Program-made: the position numbers and the translations under genes
Assembly (NCBI GenBank): GCA_036258175.1
Contig: DATAEE010000006.1
Span: forward strand, 11,985-75,984
Direction of reading: 5' to 3'
DNA: 64,000 nucleotides
Origin: DATAEE01 sp036258175
Lineage (GTDB): Bacteria; Acidobacteriota; Vicinamibacteria; Vicinamibacterales; 2-12-FULL-66-21
In this document: positions 43,509-51,500 of the stretch, in pieces
Numbering within the stretch: the stretch's first letter is position 1
Layout of the letters: the number at the start of each line of letters is the position of its first letter
The notes under the pieces: model-generated
Seen by the model: the letters and a program-made list of their open reading frames with translations, nothing else
What the model was told of the DNA's origin: nothing
Databases searched by the model: none

Positions 43509-44885
43509 TCACAATTCTACGCGTTCCTGATGGTCGGGAATGTACACATCCCATCCTCGCTTTTGTGTAATCGCGGCGCGGAGCGTCTCGAGCGCGGCCG
43601 GCTCGCCATGTACCAAAAATGTTCGGCGAGGTGGACGTTTGAAAGATCCAAGCCACCGGAGAATCTCGGATTGATCGGCATGAGCCGACATGGAGTGGAT
43701 GATCGCGATCCGCGCGCCGACCGCCACTTCGACGCCATGGATCTTCACCAGCTGCGCGCCGTCCAACATGAGACGGCCGCGAGTACCGGCCGCCTGGTAG
43801 CCGACAAACAGGACGGTGTGCCGCCGATCCGGCAGCGTCGCCTTGAGGTGATTCAACACACGGCCGCCAGTGGCCATCCCGCTCGACGCGATGATCACTG
43901 CCGGCGACCGGTCGGAGACCAGCTCGTGCGATTCGCGCGGCGAGGTGACGAGCTTGAAGCGCGTGGTGCAGAAGACGCACATGCCGCGTTCGACCGAGCG
44001 CACTTCGGGATCGAGCTCGTTCTGCCGTGCTTCGTAGAGTTTGATGGCCGCAGCGGCCATCGGACTGTCGAGATACACCGGCAGCGTTGGGATGCGGCGC
44101 TCTTCTTCCAGCTTCTTGATCCAGTAGATCACTTCTTCGACCCGTCCGATCGCGAAGGCGGGCACGATCACCTTGCCGCCGCGCTCCGCTGTCTCGGTGA
44201 TCACTTCGGCCAGCAGCTCCCCATTGTCATCGTCGGCGTGCCGGCGGTCGCCGTACGTGGATTCGAGCAGCAGGAAGTCCGCGCTCTCGACCGGTGACGG
44301 GTCGGGGAGGATTGGCCGGTCGTAGCGGCCGAGGTCGCCGCCGAAAAGGATTTCGTGACCTCCGGCGAGCACCCGGGCGTATGCCGACCCGAGAAGGTGC
44401 CCGGCGTTGATGAAGTCGGCTTCGACGCCCTGGGCGATCGGCATCGCCCGCTCGTATCCGACTGGCTGCAACAGCAGCATCGCGCGCTGCGCATCCTCTT
44501 CTGTAAAGAGCGGCAGCGCGGGTTTGTGACGGCTGTACCCCTCGCGATTGGCCGCGGCCGCGTCTTCTTCCTGCAGCTTCGCCGCATCCGCCAGCACGAT
44601 CTTCGCGAGGTCAGCGGTCGCCGGCGTGCAGAACACGCGGCCCTTGAAGCCGCCGGCGACGAGGCGCGGCAGCCAGCCGACGTGATCGAGGTGCGCGTGC
44701 GTCAGAATGACCGCGTCTATGGACGACGGGTTGACCGGCAGAGGCTGCCAGTTCCGCTCGCGCAGGCTCTTGAGTCCCTGAAAGAGGCCACAGTCGACGA
44801 GCACTTTCGACTGGCCCGTATCGAGCAGATGCTTCGATCCCGTAACTGTCCGCGCGGCGCCGAAGAACGTCAGCGACGACGCCAT
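43509..44885 (-). CDS. Beta-CASP metallo-beta-lactamase-fold hydrolase (RNA-processing type)
   Basis: A 458-residue protein like CPSF73/RNase J-related nucleases. MBL motif: LTHAHLDHVGWLPRL; further ligands in INAGHLLGSA and FGGDLGRYD. The beta-CASP part has ESTYGDRRHADDD, the segment IASSGMATGGRVLNHL and C-terminal SMSAHADQSEILRWL plus FLVHGEPAALETLR. It should be a cytosolic endonuclease acting on RNA, with two Zn ions. The ATG at 44885 shares its A with the stop of the deaminase-like gene (TAATG), so it is translationally coupled. The frame is open upstream but that part shadows the neighbour. Confidence 0.92.
   Translation of the reverse strand: MASSLTFFGAARTVTGSKHLLDTGQSKVLVDCGLFQGLKSLRERNWQPLPVNPSSIDAVILTHAHLDHVGWLPRLVAGGFKGRVFCTPATADLAKIVLADAAKLQEEDAAAANREGYSRHKPALPLFTEEDAQRAMLLLQPVGYERAMPIAQGVEADFINAGHLLGSAYARVLAGGHEILFGGDLGRYDRPILPDPSPVESADFLLLESTYGDRRHADDDNGELLAEVITETAERGGKVIVPAFAIGRVEEVIYWIKKLEEERRIPTLPVYLDSPMAAAAIKLYEARQNELDPEVRSVERGMCVFCTTRFKLVTSPRESHELVSDRSPAVIIASSGMATGGRVLNHLKATLPDRRHTVLFVGYQAAGTRGRLMLDGAQLVKIHGVEVAVGARIAIIHSMSAHADQSEILRWLGSFKRPPRRTFLVHGEPAALETLRAAITQKRGWDVYIPDHQERVEL
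43514..43519 (-). promoter_or_regulatory. Candidate -10 TAGAAT for the DPP III gene
   Basis: Minus-strand TAGAAT ends 13 nt before the ATG at 43500 and lies within the last codons of the metallo-hydrolase gene. A leader of about 6 nt is predicted. Confidence 0.4.
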
Positions 44886-45865
44886 TACGAAAACAGGCCC
44901 ACTTGACCTCCGGTGTGCCAGAAGAGGATGCGCGTCCCCGGCTCGAAGGCGCCGCGTCGCGCGTACGCGATGAGACCTGCCATCGCCTTCGCTGTGTAGG
45001 TGGGGTCGAGAAAGAGTGCCTCGGACCGCGACGCGAGCTCGAGCGCTTCGCGCGACGCCGGCGTCGGAATTCCATATCCATCGCCGACAAACCCGTCGTC
45101 CACCTCGATAGTGGGCGCGGCTGCGCGCAGGCGGGCAGGTGCGCCCGCGAGCGATCCAAGCCCGTCGATGATCCGTTGGACGATCGGTGTCAAAACGGTG
45201 CAGGGCTCGTCGGCGCTGATGCCGACGACACGAGTGGCGAGCCCGGCGAGACGACAACCGGCGACCAGGCCCGCCTGCGTGCCACCGGACGATGTCGAGT
45301 GGACGATCACGTCCGGCGGCTCGATCTGCGTGAGGAGCTCCGCCACCGCGAGCGCGTAAGCGGCTGCGCCATGCGGCGTCGAGGCGCCCAGCGGGATGAT
45401 AAAAGGGCGCCGGCCTTCACGAACCAGCGTCGCGGCGATTTCCTGCATCGCCGGGTCGCGCGCCTCGCGCGATGACACGTAATGCATCTCAGCGCCGAGC
45501 AGATGGTCGAGGAGGGCGTTTGCCGTCGGCCTCTCCGGGCGTGCGCCACTGGCGACGACGACGGCGCGGAGACCCAGCCGTGCAGCAAACGCGGCCGTCG
45601 CGCGCGCGTGGTTCGACTGCACGCCACCGCAAGTGATCAGCGTGTCGGCGCCTTCACCGAGCGCCTGCGCAGCGACGATGCGCAGCTTGCGGATCTTGTT
45701 TCCCCCGAAGCCGAACGGGATCGCGTCGTCGCGTTTGACGAGGAGCTCCACGCGGGCGCCGATCGCGGCGGCAAGCCGCGGCATTGGCTCCACCGGGGTC
45801 GACAGGGACGGAAAGGGGATTTGCGGCAGCGAGGTGAGCGCGGCCTGCGCCGCCAGGTCGAACAT
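44885..45865 (-). CDS. ACC deaminase / D-cysteine desulfhydrase family PLP enzyme
   Basis: A 326-residue fold-type II PLP enzyme. The PLP Lys lies in GFGGNKIRKLR, the substrate-phosphate region is TCGGVQSNHARATAAFAARL, and the PLP-phosphate loop is HSTSSGGTQAGLVAG. These fit D-cysteine desulfhydrase (DcyD) and 1-aminocyclopropane-1-carboxylate deaminases, which cannot be separated reliably by motif; D-Cys desulfhydrase is more usual in such bacteria. The start at 45865 (MFDLAAQAALTSLPQIPF) has no Shine-Dalgarno and follows TATACT by 9 nt. Confidence 0.85.
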   Translation of the reverse strand: MFDLAAQAALTSLPQIPFPSLSTPVEPMPRLAAAIGARVELLVKRDDAIPFGFGGNKIRKLRIVAAQALGEGADTLITCGGVQSNHARATAAFAARLGLRAVVVASGARPERPTANALLDHLLGAEMHYVSSREARDPAMQEIAATLVREGRRPFIIPLGASTPHGAAAYALAVAELLTQIEPPDVIVHSTSSGGTQAGLVAGCRLAGLATRVVGISADEPCTVLTPIVQRIIDGLGSLAGAPARLRAAAPTIEVDDGFVGDGYGIPTPASREALELASRSEALFLDPTYTAKAMAGLIAYARRGAFEPGTRILFWHTGGQVGLFS

Positions 45866-45873
45866 CAGATGAA

Positions 45874-45880
45874 TAGTATA
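45874..45880. promoter_or_regulatory. Shared symmetric -10 box TAGTATA for a divergent pair
   Basis: Plus strand TAGTAT (45874-45879) ends 11 nt before the GTG at 45891; minus strand TATACT (45880-45875) ends 9 nt before the ATG at 45865. Same geometry as at 14647-14653; neither start has a Shine-Dalgarno. Confidence 0.55.
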
Positions 45881-45890
45881 TTTGGTGTTT

Positions 45891-46766
45891 GTGACCTCGC
45901 TCCTCGACGCGCTCTCGAACCAGGACCACGTCATCGGCGCGGAGCTGCGGCCGCCGCGCGCCGAGCTCGGCGCGGCTGCCGGCATGGATGCGTGGATCGA
46001 TACCTACCACGCAGTCCGGAGCCTCGTCCGTGGCGGGACGTTCGTATTCATCACCGACAGCGCGGTCGGGCTGCGCGAAGAAGACAACCTGAGGCATCTC
46101 GTGACCAACCTCGGCAGCGACGTGCCGCGCAGCCGCGTCGTTCCGTTCCTGACGACCAAGCACACGCTCGACTACTGCCTGGCGTATGCCGACCGGGCGA
46201 TGGAGCAGAGCTTCGGATCGCTGGTGATTCTTGGCGGCGACAAGGCGGTGGGCACTCCCAGGTGCGTCGCTCACGCGTTCGAGCTGCGGAGGGAAATCCG
46301 GGCGCGGCAGCCCGACTTGCGGCTTGGCGGATGGGCGAATCCACATGCGGATGCCGGCCGGCAGGTGGAGTTTCTGCTCGCCGCGGACGCGCACGCCGAC
46401 TTCTATCTCACGCAGATCGTCTCCCATCATGATGTGGCGTCGGTGAAGCGGTTCGTGGAGGAGGGAGCCCGCCAGAGGCTTTCGCTCCCGGGCGTGTTCG
46501 GCGTTTTCTACTACCGCAGCGCGAATCCGCGGACGCTCGAAGCGCTCAAGGGGTTTCTGCCCGTACCAGCCGAGGCACTCGTGAAGGAGTTTGGTGAGGG
46601 CGCGACCGCCGTGGACATCTGCGCGCGTACCCTCTCGACACTTGCGAACGCCGGCGCTCGTCATTTCTATATCAGCAACCTGCCGGCCGGCCGCGCGACG
46701 ACGACGCTCAGCGCGATTCTGGAACGAGCGAAGCTCCCCAGCGTCCCTGAAACGCGGACTGGCTGA
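45891..46766 (+). CDS. Methylenetetrahydrofolate reductase-like TIM-barrel protein
   Basis: About 291 residues in an MTHFR-like barrel. Features that match the family: GAELRPPRAEL near the N-terminus (E and PP of the folate reductase opening), VPFLTTKHTLDYCLAYADRA (K/H-T-L instead of H-x-T), LVILGGDKAVG (the GGD strand), LGGWANPHADAGRQVEFLLA and ADFYLTQIVSHHD (where MTHFR has xxxTQxFFD). Family members bind FAD or folate; shortened FAD-poor MTHFR-like proteins are known in actinobacteria. GTG at 45891 is chosen as start; TTG 45882 and GTG 45885 are alternatives. The 3' end overlaps the nitroreductase gene by 59 bp. Confidence 0.65.
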   Translation: MTSLLDALSNQDHVIGAELRPPRAELGAAAGMDAWIDTYHAVRSLVRGGTFVFITDSAVGLREEDNLRHLVTNLGSDVPRSRVVPFLTTKHTLDYCLAYADRAMEQSFGSLVILGGDKAVGTPRCVAHAFELRREIRARQPDLRLGGWANPHADAGRQVEFLLAADAHADFYLTQIVSHHDVASVKRFVEEGARQRLSLPGVFGVFYYRSANPRTLEALKGFLPVPAEALVKEFGEGATAVDICARTLSTLANAGARHFYISNLPAGRATTTLSAILERAKLPSVPETRTG

Positions 46767-47316
46767 CCGGCCGCCGCGTGCGAGGCGCGGTCTCGCGCGC
46801 CCGGTTGCGCTCGTCGAGACGCTCGATCGGACCGGGATACCCGACCACAAACGCGGCAACCGGCTCGAATCCTTCCGGAATGGCGGCCGCCTCGCGCGCC
46901 TTCTGCGCGTCGTAGCCGGCCATCTGGTGCACGAAGAGGCCGCGCGATGTGGCTTCGACGAGCAGCATGCTCATCGAAAGGCCGACGTCGTGCCACGCGT
47001 GCCGGTTCGGCTTACCGGTCCGCTGCCAGCTCATCGACGCCACCGAGTAGCCCACGACAGGCGCGAGACGCGCCCAGATCTGGTTCGACTCGTTGAGCGA
47101 GCCAATCAGGCGATCGAACGATTCCGGATCGGTGTGCCGCTCGGCAACGACGAAGCGCCACGGCTGCTCGTTGCCGGACGAGGGCGCCCAGCGCGCCGCT
47201 TCGAGCAGCGACAGGAGCTGCGCACGCTCGACGGGCCGATCATCAAAGGCGCGCGGACTCCACCGCTCGCGAATCAGGTCATGGATTGGATAGTCGACGT
47301 CGGCAGGTTTGCGCAT
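46708..47316 (-). CDS. Nitroreductase family FMN protein
   Basis: A 202-residue FMN-dependent NAD(P)H oxidoreductase. Motifs: IRERWSPRAFDDRPV (FMN phosphate Arg/Ser), EAARWAPSSGNEQPWRFVV (FMN site), VGLSMSMLLVEATSRGLFVH and FEPVAAFVVGYPG at the C-terminal side. It reduces nitro compounds, quinones or activated alkenes; natural substrate unknown. Start ATG at 47316 (MRKPADVDYP). Its last 59 bp overlap the convergent MTHFR-like gene. Its 5' side borders the NNCAATC array. Confidence 0.9.
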   Translation of the reverse strand: MRKPADVDYPIHDLIRERWSPRAFDDRPVERAQLLSLLEAARWAPSSGNEQPWRFVVAERHTDPESFDRLIGSLNESNQIWARLAPVVGYSVASMSWQRTGKPNRHAWHDVGLSMSMLLVEATSRGLFVHQMAGYDAQKAREAAAIPEGFEPVAAFVVGYPGPIERLDERNRARETAPRTRRPVSQSAFQGRWGASLVPESR

Positions 47317-47320
47317 ACTC

Positions 47321-47404
47321 ACCAATCATCAATCACCAATAGTCACCAATCATCAATCAACAATCGCCAATCAATCCACAATCTCCAATCCGCAATCCAC
47401 AATG
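47321..47404. repeat. Degenerate heptamer array NNCAATC, about 11 units
   Basis: Units such as ACCAATC, ATCAATC, AACAATC, GCCAATC, CACAATC, TCCAATC and CGCAATC follow in strict 7-bp register, broken only by GTC (47342-47344) and AATC (47373-47376). The array fills the divergent spacer between the nitroreductase and aminotransferase genes. Confidence 0.8.
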
Positions 47405-47410
47405 AGCATC

Positions 47411-47416
47411 TATAAT
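47411..47416 (+). promoter_or_regulatory. -10 element TATAAT directly before the aminotransferase start
   Basis: A perfect TATAAT ends 8 nt before the ATG at 47425. The predicted start would leave at most a few leader bases, though AGGAG (47418-47422) also resembles a Shine-Dalgarno; which is used is unclear. The heptamer array lies just upstream, where -35 would be. Confidence 0.55.
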
Positions 47417-47424
47417 TAGGAGCT

Positions 47425-48621
47425 ATGGGCGAGTACCTCGATTCCGTCCCCTTCTCCGGGATCATCCGTATCCGCGACATGATGTACGCCGTGAAGGATC
47501 CATTCCGGCTCGATCAGGGTGACGTCAGCTTCGACGCGCCGGACAGCGTCAAGGATGCCATGGCGCGCGCGATCGCCGACAACAAGACGCACTACGTGCA
47601 GACGACCGGCGTCCCGAAGCTCCTCGAACTCGTCGCCGATAAGTTGCGCCGCAAGAACGGCATCCCTGCGAGCCCGGACGAAGTCATGGTGACCACGGGT
47701 GGTATTCACGCCCTGTACATGGCGTGTCAGGGGCTGCTCGAGCCCGGAGACGAAGTCATCGTTCCCGACCCGGAATGGCCACCGGCAGTCGGTAACGTGC
47801 TCGCTGCGCGTGGCGTGCCGGTGCCCTGCCCGCTCCACGAGCGGCTCGGATGGCGGTACGACCTGGACGAGCTTGCCTCGAAGATTACCAGCAAGACCCG
47901 CGTCATCTATCTGAATACGCCCCACAACCCGACGGGCGGCGTGCTGACGCGCGCCGACCTGCAGGCGATTGCCGACGTCGCCGCGAAGCGTGGGATCTGG
48001 ATCTTTTCCGATGAAGCATACGAAGACGTGGTCTTCGACGGCGTCGAGCACTTCAGCATCGCGTCGCTGTCGGGCATGTACGAGCGCACGCTGCCGCTCT
48101 ACACGTTCAGCAAGACGTACGCGATGACCGGCCTGCGCCTCGGGTACGTCGCGGTGAAGGATCCGAAGCTGCGCGAGCGAATGAAGAAGGTGCTCTTCTA
48201 CACGGCGAGCAACATCGCGTCGATCGTTCAGTTCGGCGGCATCGGCGCGCTGGAAGGATCGCAGGCGTCGGTCGATCAATTTCAACAAGAGCTGCAGGCG
48301 AGGCGCGATCTTTTCTATGCGGGTGTCACCAACGCCGCGAACGGCGTCTTCAGCGGGAAGCCGCCGAACGGCGCGTTTTACGCCTTCCTCCGCGTCAACC
48401 CCGACTGGGCGAAGGCCTCCGGGCGGGCCCAGCCTCCCTCGATTTCCTGGGCCATCTGCGAATACCTGATCTCTGAAGGCCGCATCGGCTGCGTCCCGGG
48501 CGTCGACTTCGGCGCCGCGGGCGAGGGCTACGTTCGCTTCTGCTTCGCGCGCGAACGACGGGAGCTCAATGGCGCCCTCGAATCGATGAAAGCCCTGTTC
48601 GCGGGGGCCAGAGCGTCATAG
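47425..48621 (+). CDS. Class I/II PLP-dependent aminotransferase
   Basis: A 398-residue fold-type I aminotransferase. Visible are VQTTGVPKLLELVADKLRRK, EVMVTTGGIHALYMACQGLL (PLP-phosphate helix), YLNTPHNPTGGV (substrate Asn), FSDEAYEDVVFDG (Asp that pairs with the PLP ring N) and TFSKTYAMTGLRLGY with the Schiff-base Lys, plus C-terminal GYVRFCFAR (carboxylate-binding Arg). It probably transaminates aspartate or aromatic amino acids. No signal peptide. Confidence 0.9.
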   Translation: MGEYLDSVPFSGIIRIRDMMYAVKDPFRLDQGDVSFDAPDSVKDAMARAIADNKTHYVQTTGVPKLLELVADKLRRKNGIPASPDEVMVTTGGIHALYMACQGLLEPGDEVIVPDPEWPPAVGNVLAARGVPVPCPLHERLGWRYDLDELASKITSKTRVIYLNTPHNPTGGVLTRADLQAIADVAAKRGIWIFSDEAYEDVVFDGVEHFSIASLSGMYERTLPLYTFSKTYAMTGLRLGYVAVKDPKLRERMKKVLFYTASNIASIVQFGGIGALEGSQASVDQFQQELQARRDLFYAGVTNAANGVFSGKPPNGAFYAFLRVNPDWAKASGRAQPPSISWAICEYLISEGRIGCVPGVDFGAAGEGYVRFCFARERRELNGALESMKALFAGARAS

Positions 48622-48656
48622 TTCACGGTTTTTCACCCTGTTTCAGCGCCCGTTCA
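48622..48656 (+). promoter_or_regulatory. Four TTCA motifs with 10-11-bp period upstream of the cytochrome gene
   Basis: TTCA occurs at 48622, 48632, 48642 and 48653, each within TTCAC or TTCAG, on one face of the helix. This is the layout of PhoB/OmpR-type boxes. No matching regulator can be named. Confidence 0.4.
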
Positions 48657-48703
48657 CGACCTGAGCAAGGTCTGCCGCCTAGCCTCGAACGAGGAGGCAC
48701 GGC

Positions 48704-50224
48704 ATGCCTGTGGTCAAACTCGCCGTCGCCGGGCTCGTTCCGCTAGCCGCGCTCGCGTTCGTTTTATCGAGTGCAAACCCTTCACCGGCCGCCCGCTTCA
48801 CACGCGAGACGCTCGCGGATTCATTCGACTCGGACATCCGCAACCTCGTTGTCGAATGGAGCCCGGACGATCCGCGGCCCGTGGCCGAACGGCGGCGGGC
48901 GCTCCTTTCGTTCATTTACCAGACGTACGAAAGCTCGGCCTGGATTCCGCAATCGCTCTTCGACAGCAATCTCGTGACGCAGATCGTCGGCGGCGACGTG
49001 AACACCATCATCCGCGACCGCGTCGGGCTCGTGTCCTGGCCGGAAAACCGGCACGTGCCGACGTACGGCATGGCGCCCGCCACCGATCCGAATCAACCAC
49101 TGATGTGGACCGTGAACTGCGTGATCTGCCACACGGCGGAGATCGACGGCGTCGCCTACTTCGGCGCCGGCACGAAAATCTTCGACGACCTGGTCCTCGG
49201 CGAAGCGTTGAAGAGCCTCACGAGCCCGGCGGGACGCAGGCTGCTCACCCGCAGCTCCGCGGCAGACGACCTCGCGGCTCGCGCGAACGACATCCTGACG
49301 CGGCATCATCACGACAGAATCGACTCGCTCACGCGGGCGCGCTCGACCGCCTTCGCCGCCTCGCACGTCGAGCTCTACATGCGGCCGCACGGCGGACGCA
49401 TGCCGGCCAACGACGAAGTCGGCCGCGGCGACGTCAAGGTGCCGCCTCTGTGGCATACCGCCGCGAAGGCGCAGGCTGGACGGTGGTACGCGGACGGAAG
49501 CTTTCGCGGCCAGTTCCCGCTCATGGCGTCGTCGATGGAGCTGGAGAAAGATCGATCGTTCGAGACGCTCGAGAAGATTGTCGTCCCGACAATCAAGGAG
49601 GAATTCGAAACGGTCGTCCGGCACCTCAGGCCGCCGCGCTATCCGTATGAGATCGATCGAGCGCTGGCGGCTGAAGGCAGGGCGCTCTTCTACTCCGAGG
49701 AAGTCGGCTGCTCACGCTGTCACGGCGTCTACGACGGCCGCGGCAACGTCGTCTGGCCAGGCAGACACGAGGACGTGGGAACCGACCGCGGCCGCCTGGA
49801 TGTCGTGAACGCGGCGTTCGTCGAAGCGTTCCGGACGAGCCCGCTCGCCTCGCACGGCCGCCTGATACCCAGCGACGGATACGCGGCTACGCCGCTCACG
49901 GGTGTGTGGGCCAACTATCCCTATCTGCACAACGGGAGCGTGCCGACGCTGCATCATCTGCTGGGACCGGCGTCGGAGCGCCCGAAGATCTTCAACGTCA
50001 TGGCGGCCCGGCGGTTCGATCGTCAGCGCGTCGGACAACCGTTGTATCCGGACGAGCGATCGGTGTGGCTGGACGAAGCGGCGCTGATCGGGCGGTACGG
50101 CGAACGGCGGGACTGGTTCAACGCGGACCGTGAGGGCTGCGACAACTCAGGACACGACGTCTGGGGGCGCATTCGAACCGACACGCGACGGAGGGCGCTC
50201 ATCGAGTATCTCAAGACGCTGTGA
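48704..50224 (+). CDS. Exported di-haem cytochrome c, peroxidase-like arrangement
   Basis: A 506-residue periplasmic cytochrome. A signal or anchor peptide (VVKLAVAGLVPLAALAFVLS) is followed by two haem-binding sites: CVICH (about 142-146) and CSRCH (about 335-339). The second domain (LAAEGRALFYSEEVGCSRCH, then ASHGRLIPSDGYAATPLTGV) and the closing NYPYLHNGSVPTLHHLLGP are typical of di-haem cytochrome c peroxidase/MauG-like and related oxidase families. Function may be peroxide reduction or electron transfer to an oxidase partner; not determined. GAGGAGG stands 7 nt before the ATG. Confidence 0.82.
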   Translation: MPVVKLAVAGLVPLAALAFVLSSANPSPAARFTRETLADSFDSDIRNLVVEWSPDDPRPVAERRRALLSFIYQTYESSAWIPQSLFDSNLVTQIVGGDVNTIIRDRVGLVSWPENRHVPTYGMAPATDPNQPLMWTVNCVICHTAEIDGVAYFGAGTKIFDDLVLGEALKSLTSPAGRRLLTRSSAADDLAARANDILTRHHHDRIDSLTRARSTAFAASHVELYMRPHGGRMPANDEVGRGDVKVPPLWHTAAKAQAGRWYADGSFRGQFPLMASSMELEKDRSFETLEKIVVPTIKEEFETVVRHLRPPRYPYEIDRALAAEGRALFYSEEVGCSRCHGVYDGRGNVVWPGRHEDVGTDRGRLDVVNAAFVEAFRTSPLASHGRLIPSDGYAATPLTGVWANYPYLHNGSVPTLHHLLGPASERPKIFNVMAARRFDRQRVGQPLYPDERSVWLDEAALIGRYGERRDWFNADREGCDNSGHDVWGRIRTDTRRRALIEYLKTL

Positions 50225-50237
50225 CACTCTCACGAGG

Positions 50238-50657
50238 CTAACGCTTCAAGGCTGCTCGGATCTGCTGCAGGAGCGCATCGAGGTCGATGGGCTTCTCCAC
50301 TACGGTGACGCCGGAGAGGCGGTTCGATGGAAAGGCGGTGCACAGGATGACAGGCGCGCCGGCGAGGGTACCTTCGGAGCGCGCTTCCGCCAGGAACTCC
50401 AGTCCGTCTTTCCTCGGCAGGCAATAGTCGGTGAGGATCAAATCGTGGCGCCCGCGATGCAGAGCCTGGAGCGCCTGGTCGGCGTTCGCCGTGGCGCTGA
50501 CCTCGTAGCCAGCGCGCTTCAACACCAGCGTCAGCAGAAGCCTGACATCGTCGTCATCCTCGACGAGGAGGATGCGCACCGGGCGCCGGCTGCCCTCGGC
50601 CCGACGTTCGGGACTCTCCCGGAAAGCTGTGTGCGGGTGGGTCGTCGTCACAGCCAT
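50238..50657 (-). CDS. Single-domain response regulator (CheY-like receiver)
   Basis: A 139-residue stand-alone receiver with a 25-residue disordered N-terminus. The acidic cluster EDDDD (33-37), phospho-acceptor Asp77 (LILTDYCLP), Thr107 region (LCTAFPS) and Lys122 (VVEKPID) are all present, so it should be phosphorylatable. No output domain or partner kinase is nearby. GAGG lies 5 nt before the ATG. It is the last gene in a minus run that includes the SDR gene 102 bp upstream. Confidence 0.88.
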   Translation of the reverse strand: MAVTTTHPHTAFRESPERRAEGSRRPVRILLVEDDDDVRLLLTLVLKRAGYEVSATANADQALQALHRGRHDLILTDYCLPRKDGLEFLAEARSEGTLAGAPVILCTAFPSNRLSGVTVVEKPIDLDALLQQIRAALKR

Positions 50658-50759
50658 TGCATCCTCGGCCGGCGCCTTCCCCCCGGCCTCGCTCCTTGAA
50701 ACTGCAAGATAGCTGCCCGTGGAGCTCTGCTAAACCCTGAAAATGCACGAAGTTTCCGG

Positions 50760-51500
50760 CTATCGAACGTGGCGGCCGCCGTCGACCCGAACCGTTTCGC
50801 CGGTGATGAAGTCCGAGTCGATGATCGCGACGACGGCTTTCGCGATCTCAGCCGGGCCGCCCCAGCGCCCGAGTGGCGTTGATTCAGCGACCGCTTTGAG
50901 CTCGGCGTCACCAGTGTCATCTGGGGCCAGGATCGGACCGGGCGCGATGGCGTTGACGAGAATTCCGTCCGCCGCAACCTCCAGCGCGAGCGCCTCCGCG
51001 AGCGCCATGACGCCGCTCTTCGCGACATAGTACGGAAGGTAGCCGGGATAACGTGGGCGGCCGCTTACCGCGAGCCAGTCCGAGAAAAGAATGATGCGCC
51101 CCCCGCCCACGGCGCGCATGTGCGGGATCGCCGCGCGCGCACACAGGAACCCAGACCGAAGGTCCACGGCGAGGTTTCGATCGAACTCGTCGACCGTCAG
51201 CTTGTCGAAGGGCACCGCGATGTAGATCGACGCCATGTGCACAAGCACATCGAGGCGGCCGAAGGCTTTCGCGGCGTGATCGACGGCGCGCATACAGGCG
51301 GAGGCGTCGGTCAGATCCGCCTTGACGATCGACGCGCGACGTCCCGCAGCCGTGATCTCCTCCGCGGATCGTTCGGCTTCCTCCTTGGATCGGTTGTAGG
51401 CGAGTGCGACGTCGCAGCCGCGTTGGGCGAGCGCGCGCGCCACGGCGGCGCCGATCCGTTTGCCGCCGGCGATCAGCGCTGCGCGGTTTTCGAGATTCAA
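50760..51500 (-). CDS. Short-chain dehydrogenase/reductase, pteridine-reductase-like
   Basis: A 246-residue NAD(P)(H)-dependent oxidoreductase. The cofactor loop is ALIAGGKRIGAAVARALAQ (GGxxxIG form with K/R, as in pteridine reductase/FolM-like enzymes). Then come ADLTDASACMRAVDH, an active-site region with IILFSDWLAVSGRPRYPGYL-PYYVAKSGV (Tyr-x3-Lys), and NAIAPGPILAP. The start is a TTG at 51500: the coding match begins exactly there (NLENRAALIAGG), and its bases overlap the preceding stop (TTGA), implying coupling. Confidence 0.86.
   Translation of the reverse strand: MNLENRAALIAGGKRIGAAVARALAQRGCDVALAYNRSKEEAERSAEEITAAGRRASIVKADLTDASACMRAVDHAAKAFGRLDVLVHMASIYIAVPFDKLTVDEFDRNLAVDLRSGFLCARAAIPHMRAVGGGRIILFSDWLAVSGRPRYPGYLPYYVAKSGVMALAEALALEVAADGILVNAIAPGPILAPDDTGDAELKAVAESTPLGRWGGPAEIAKAVVAIIDSDFITGETVRVDGGRHVR

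Noticed and set aside
43509..44885. Metallo-beta-lactamase-fold gene as antibiotic resistance
   Set aside because: The beta-CASP segment and SAHADQ motif show an RNA-processing type, not a beta-lactamase.
35831..45865. Anti-phage defence island (pseudokinase, nuclease-like MBL protein, PLP enzyme)
   Set aside because: No defence-specific domains, no mobile elements, no shift in base composition; neighbours are ordinary metabolic genes.
47321..47404. CRISPR array
   Set aside because: Units are 7 bp with no spacers; no cas genes.
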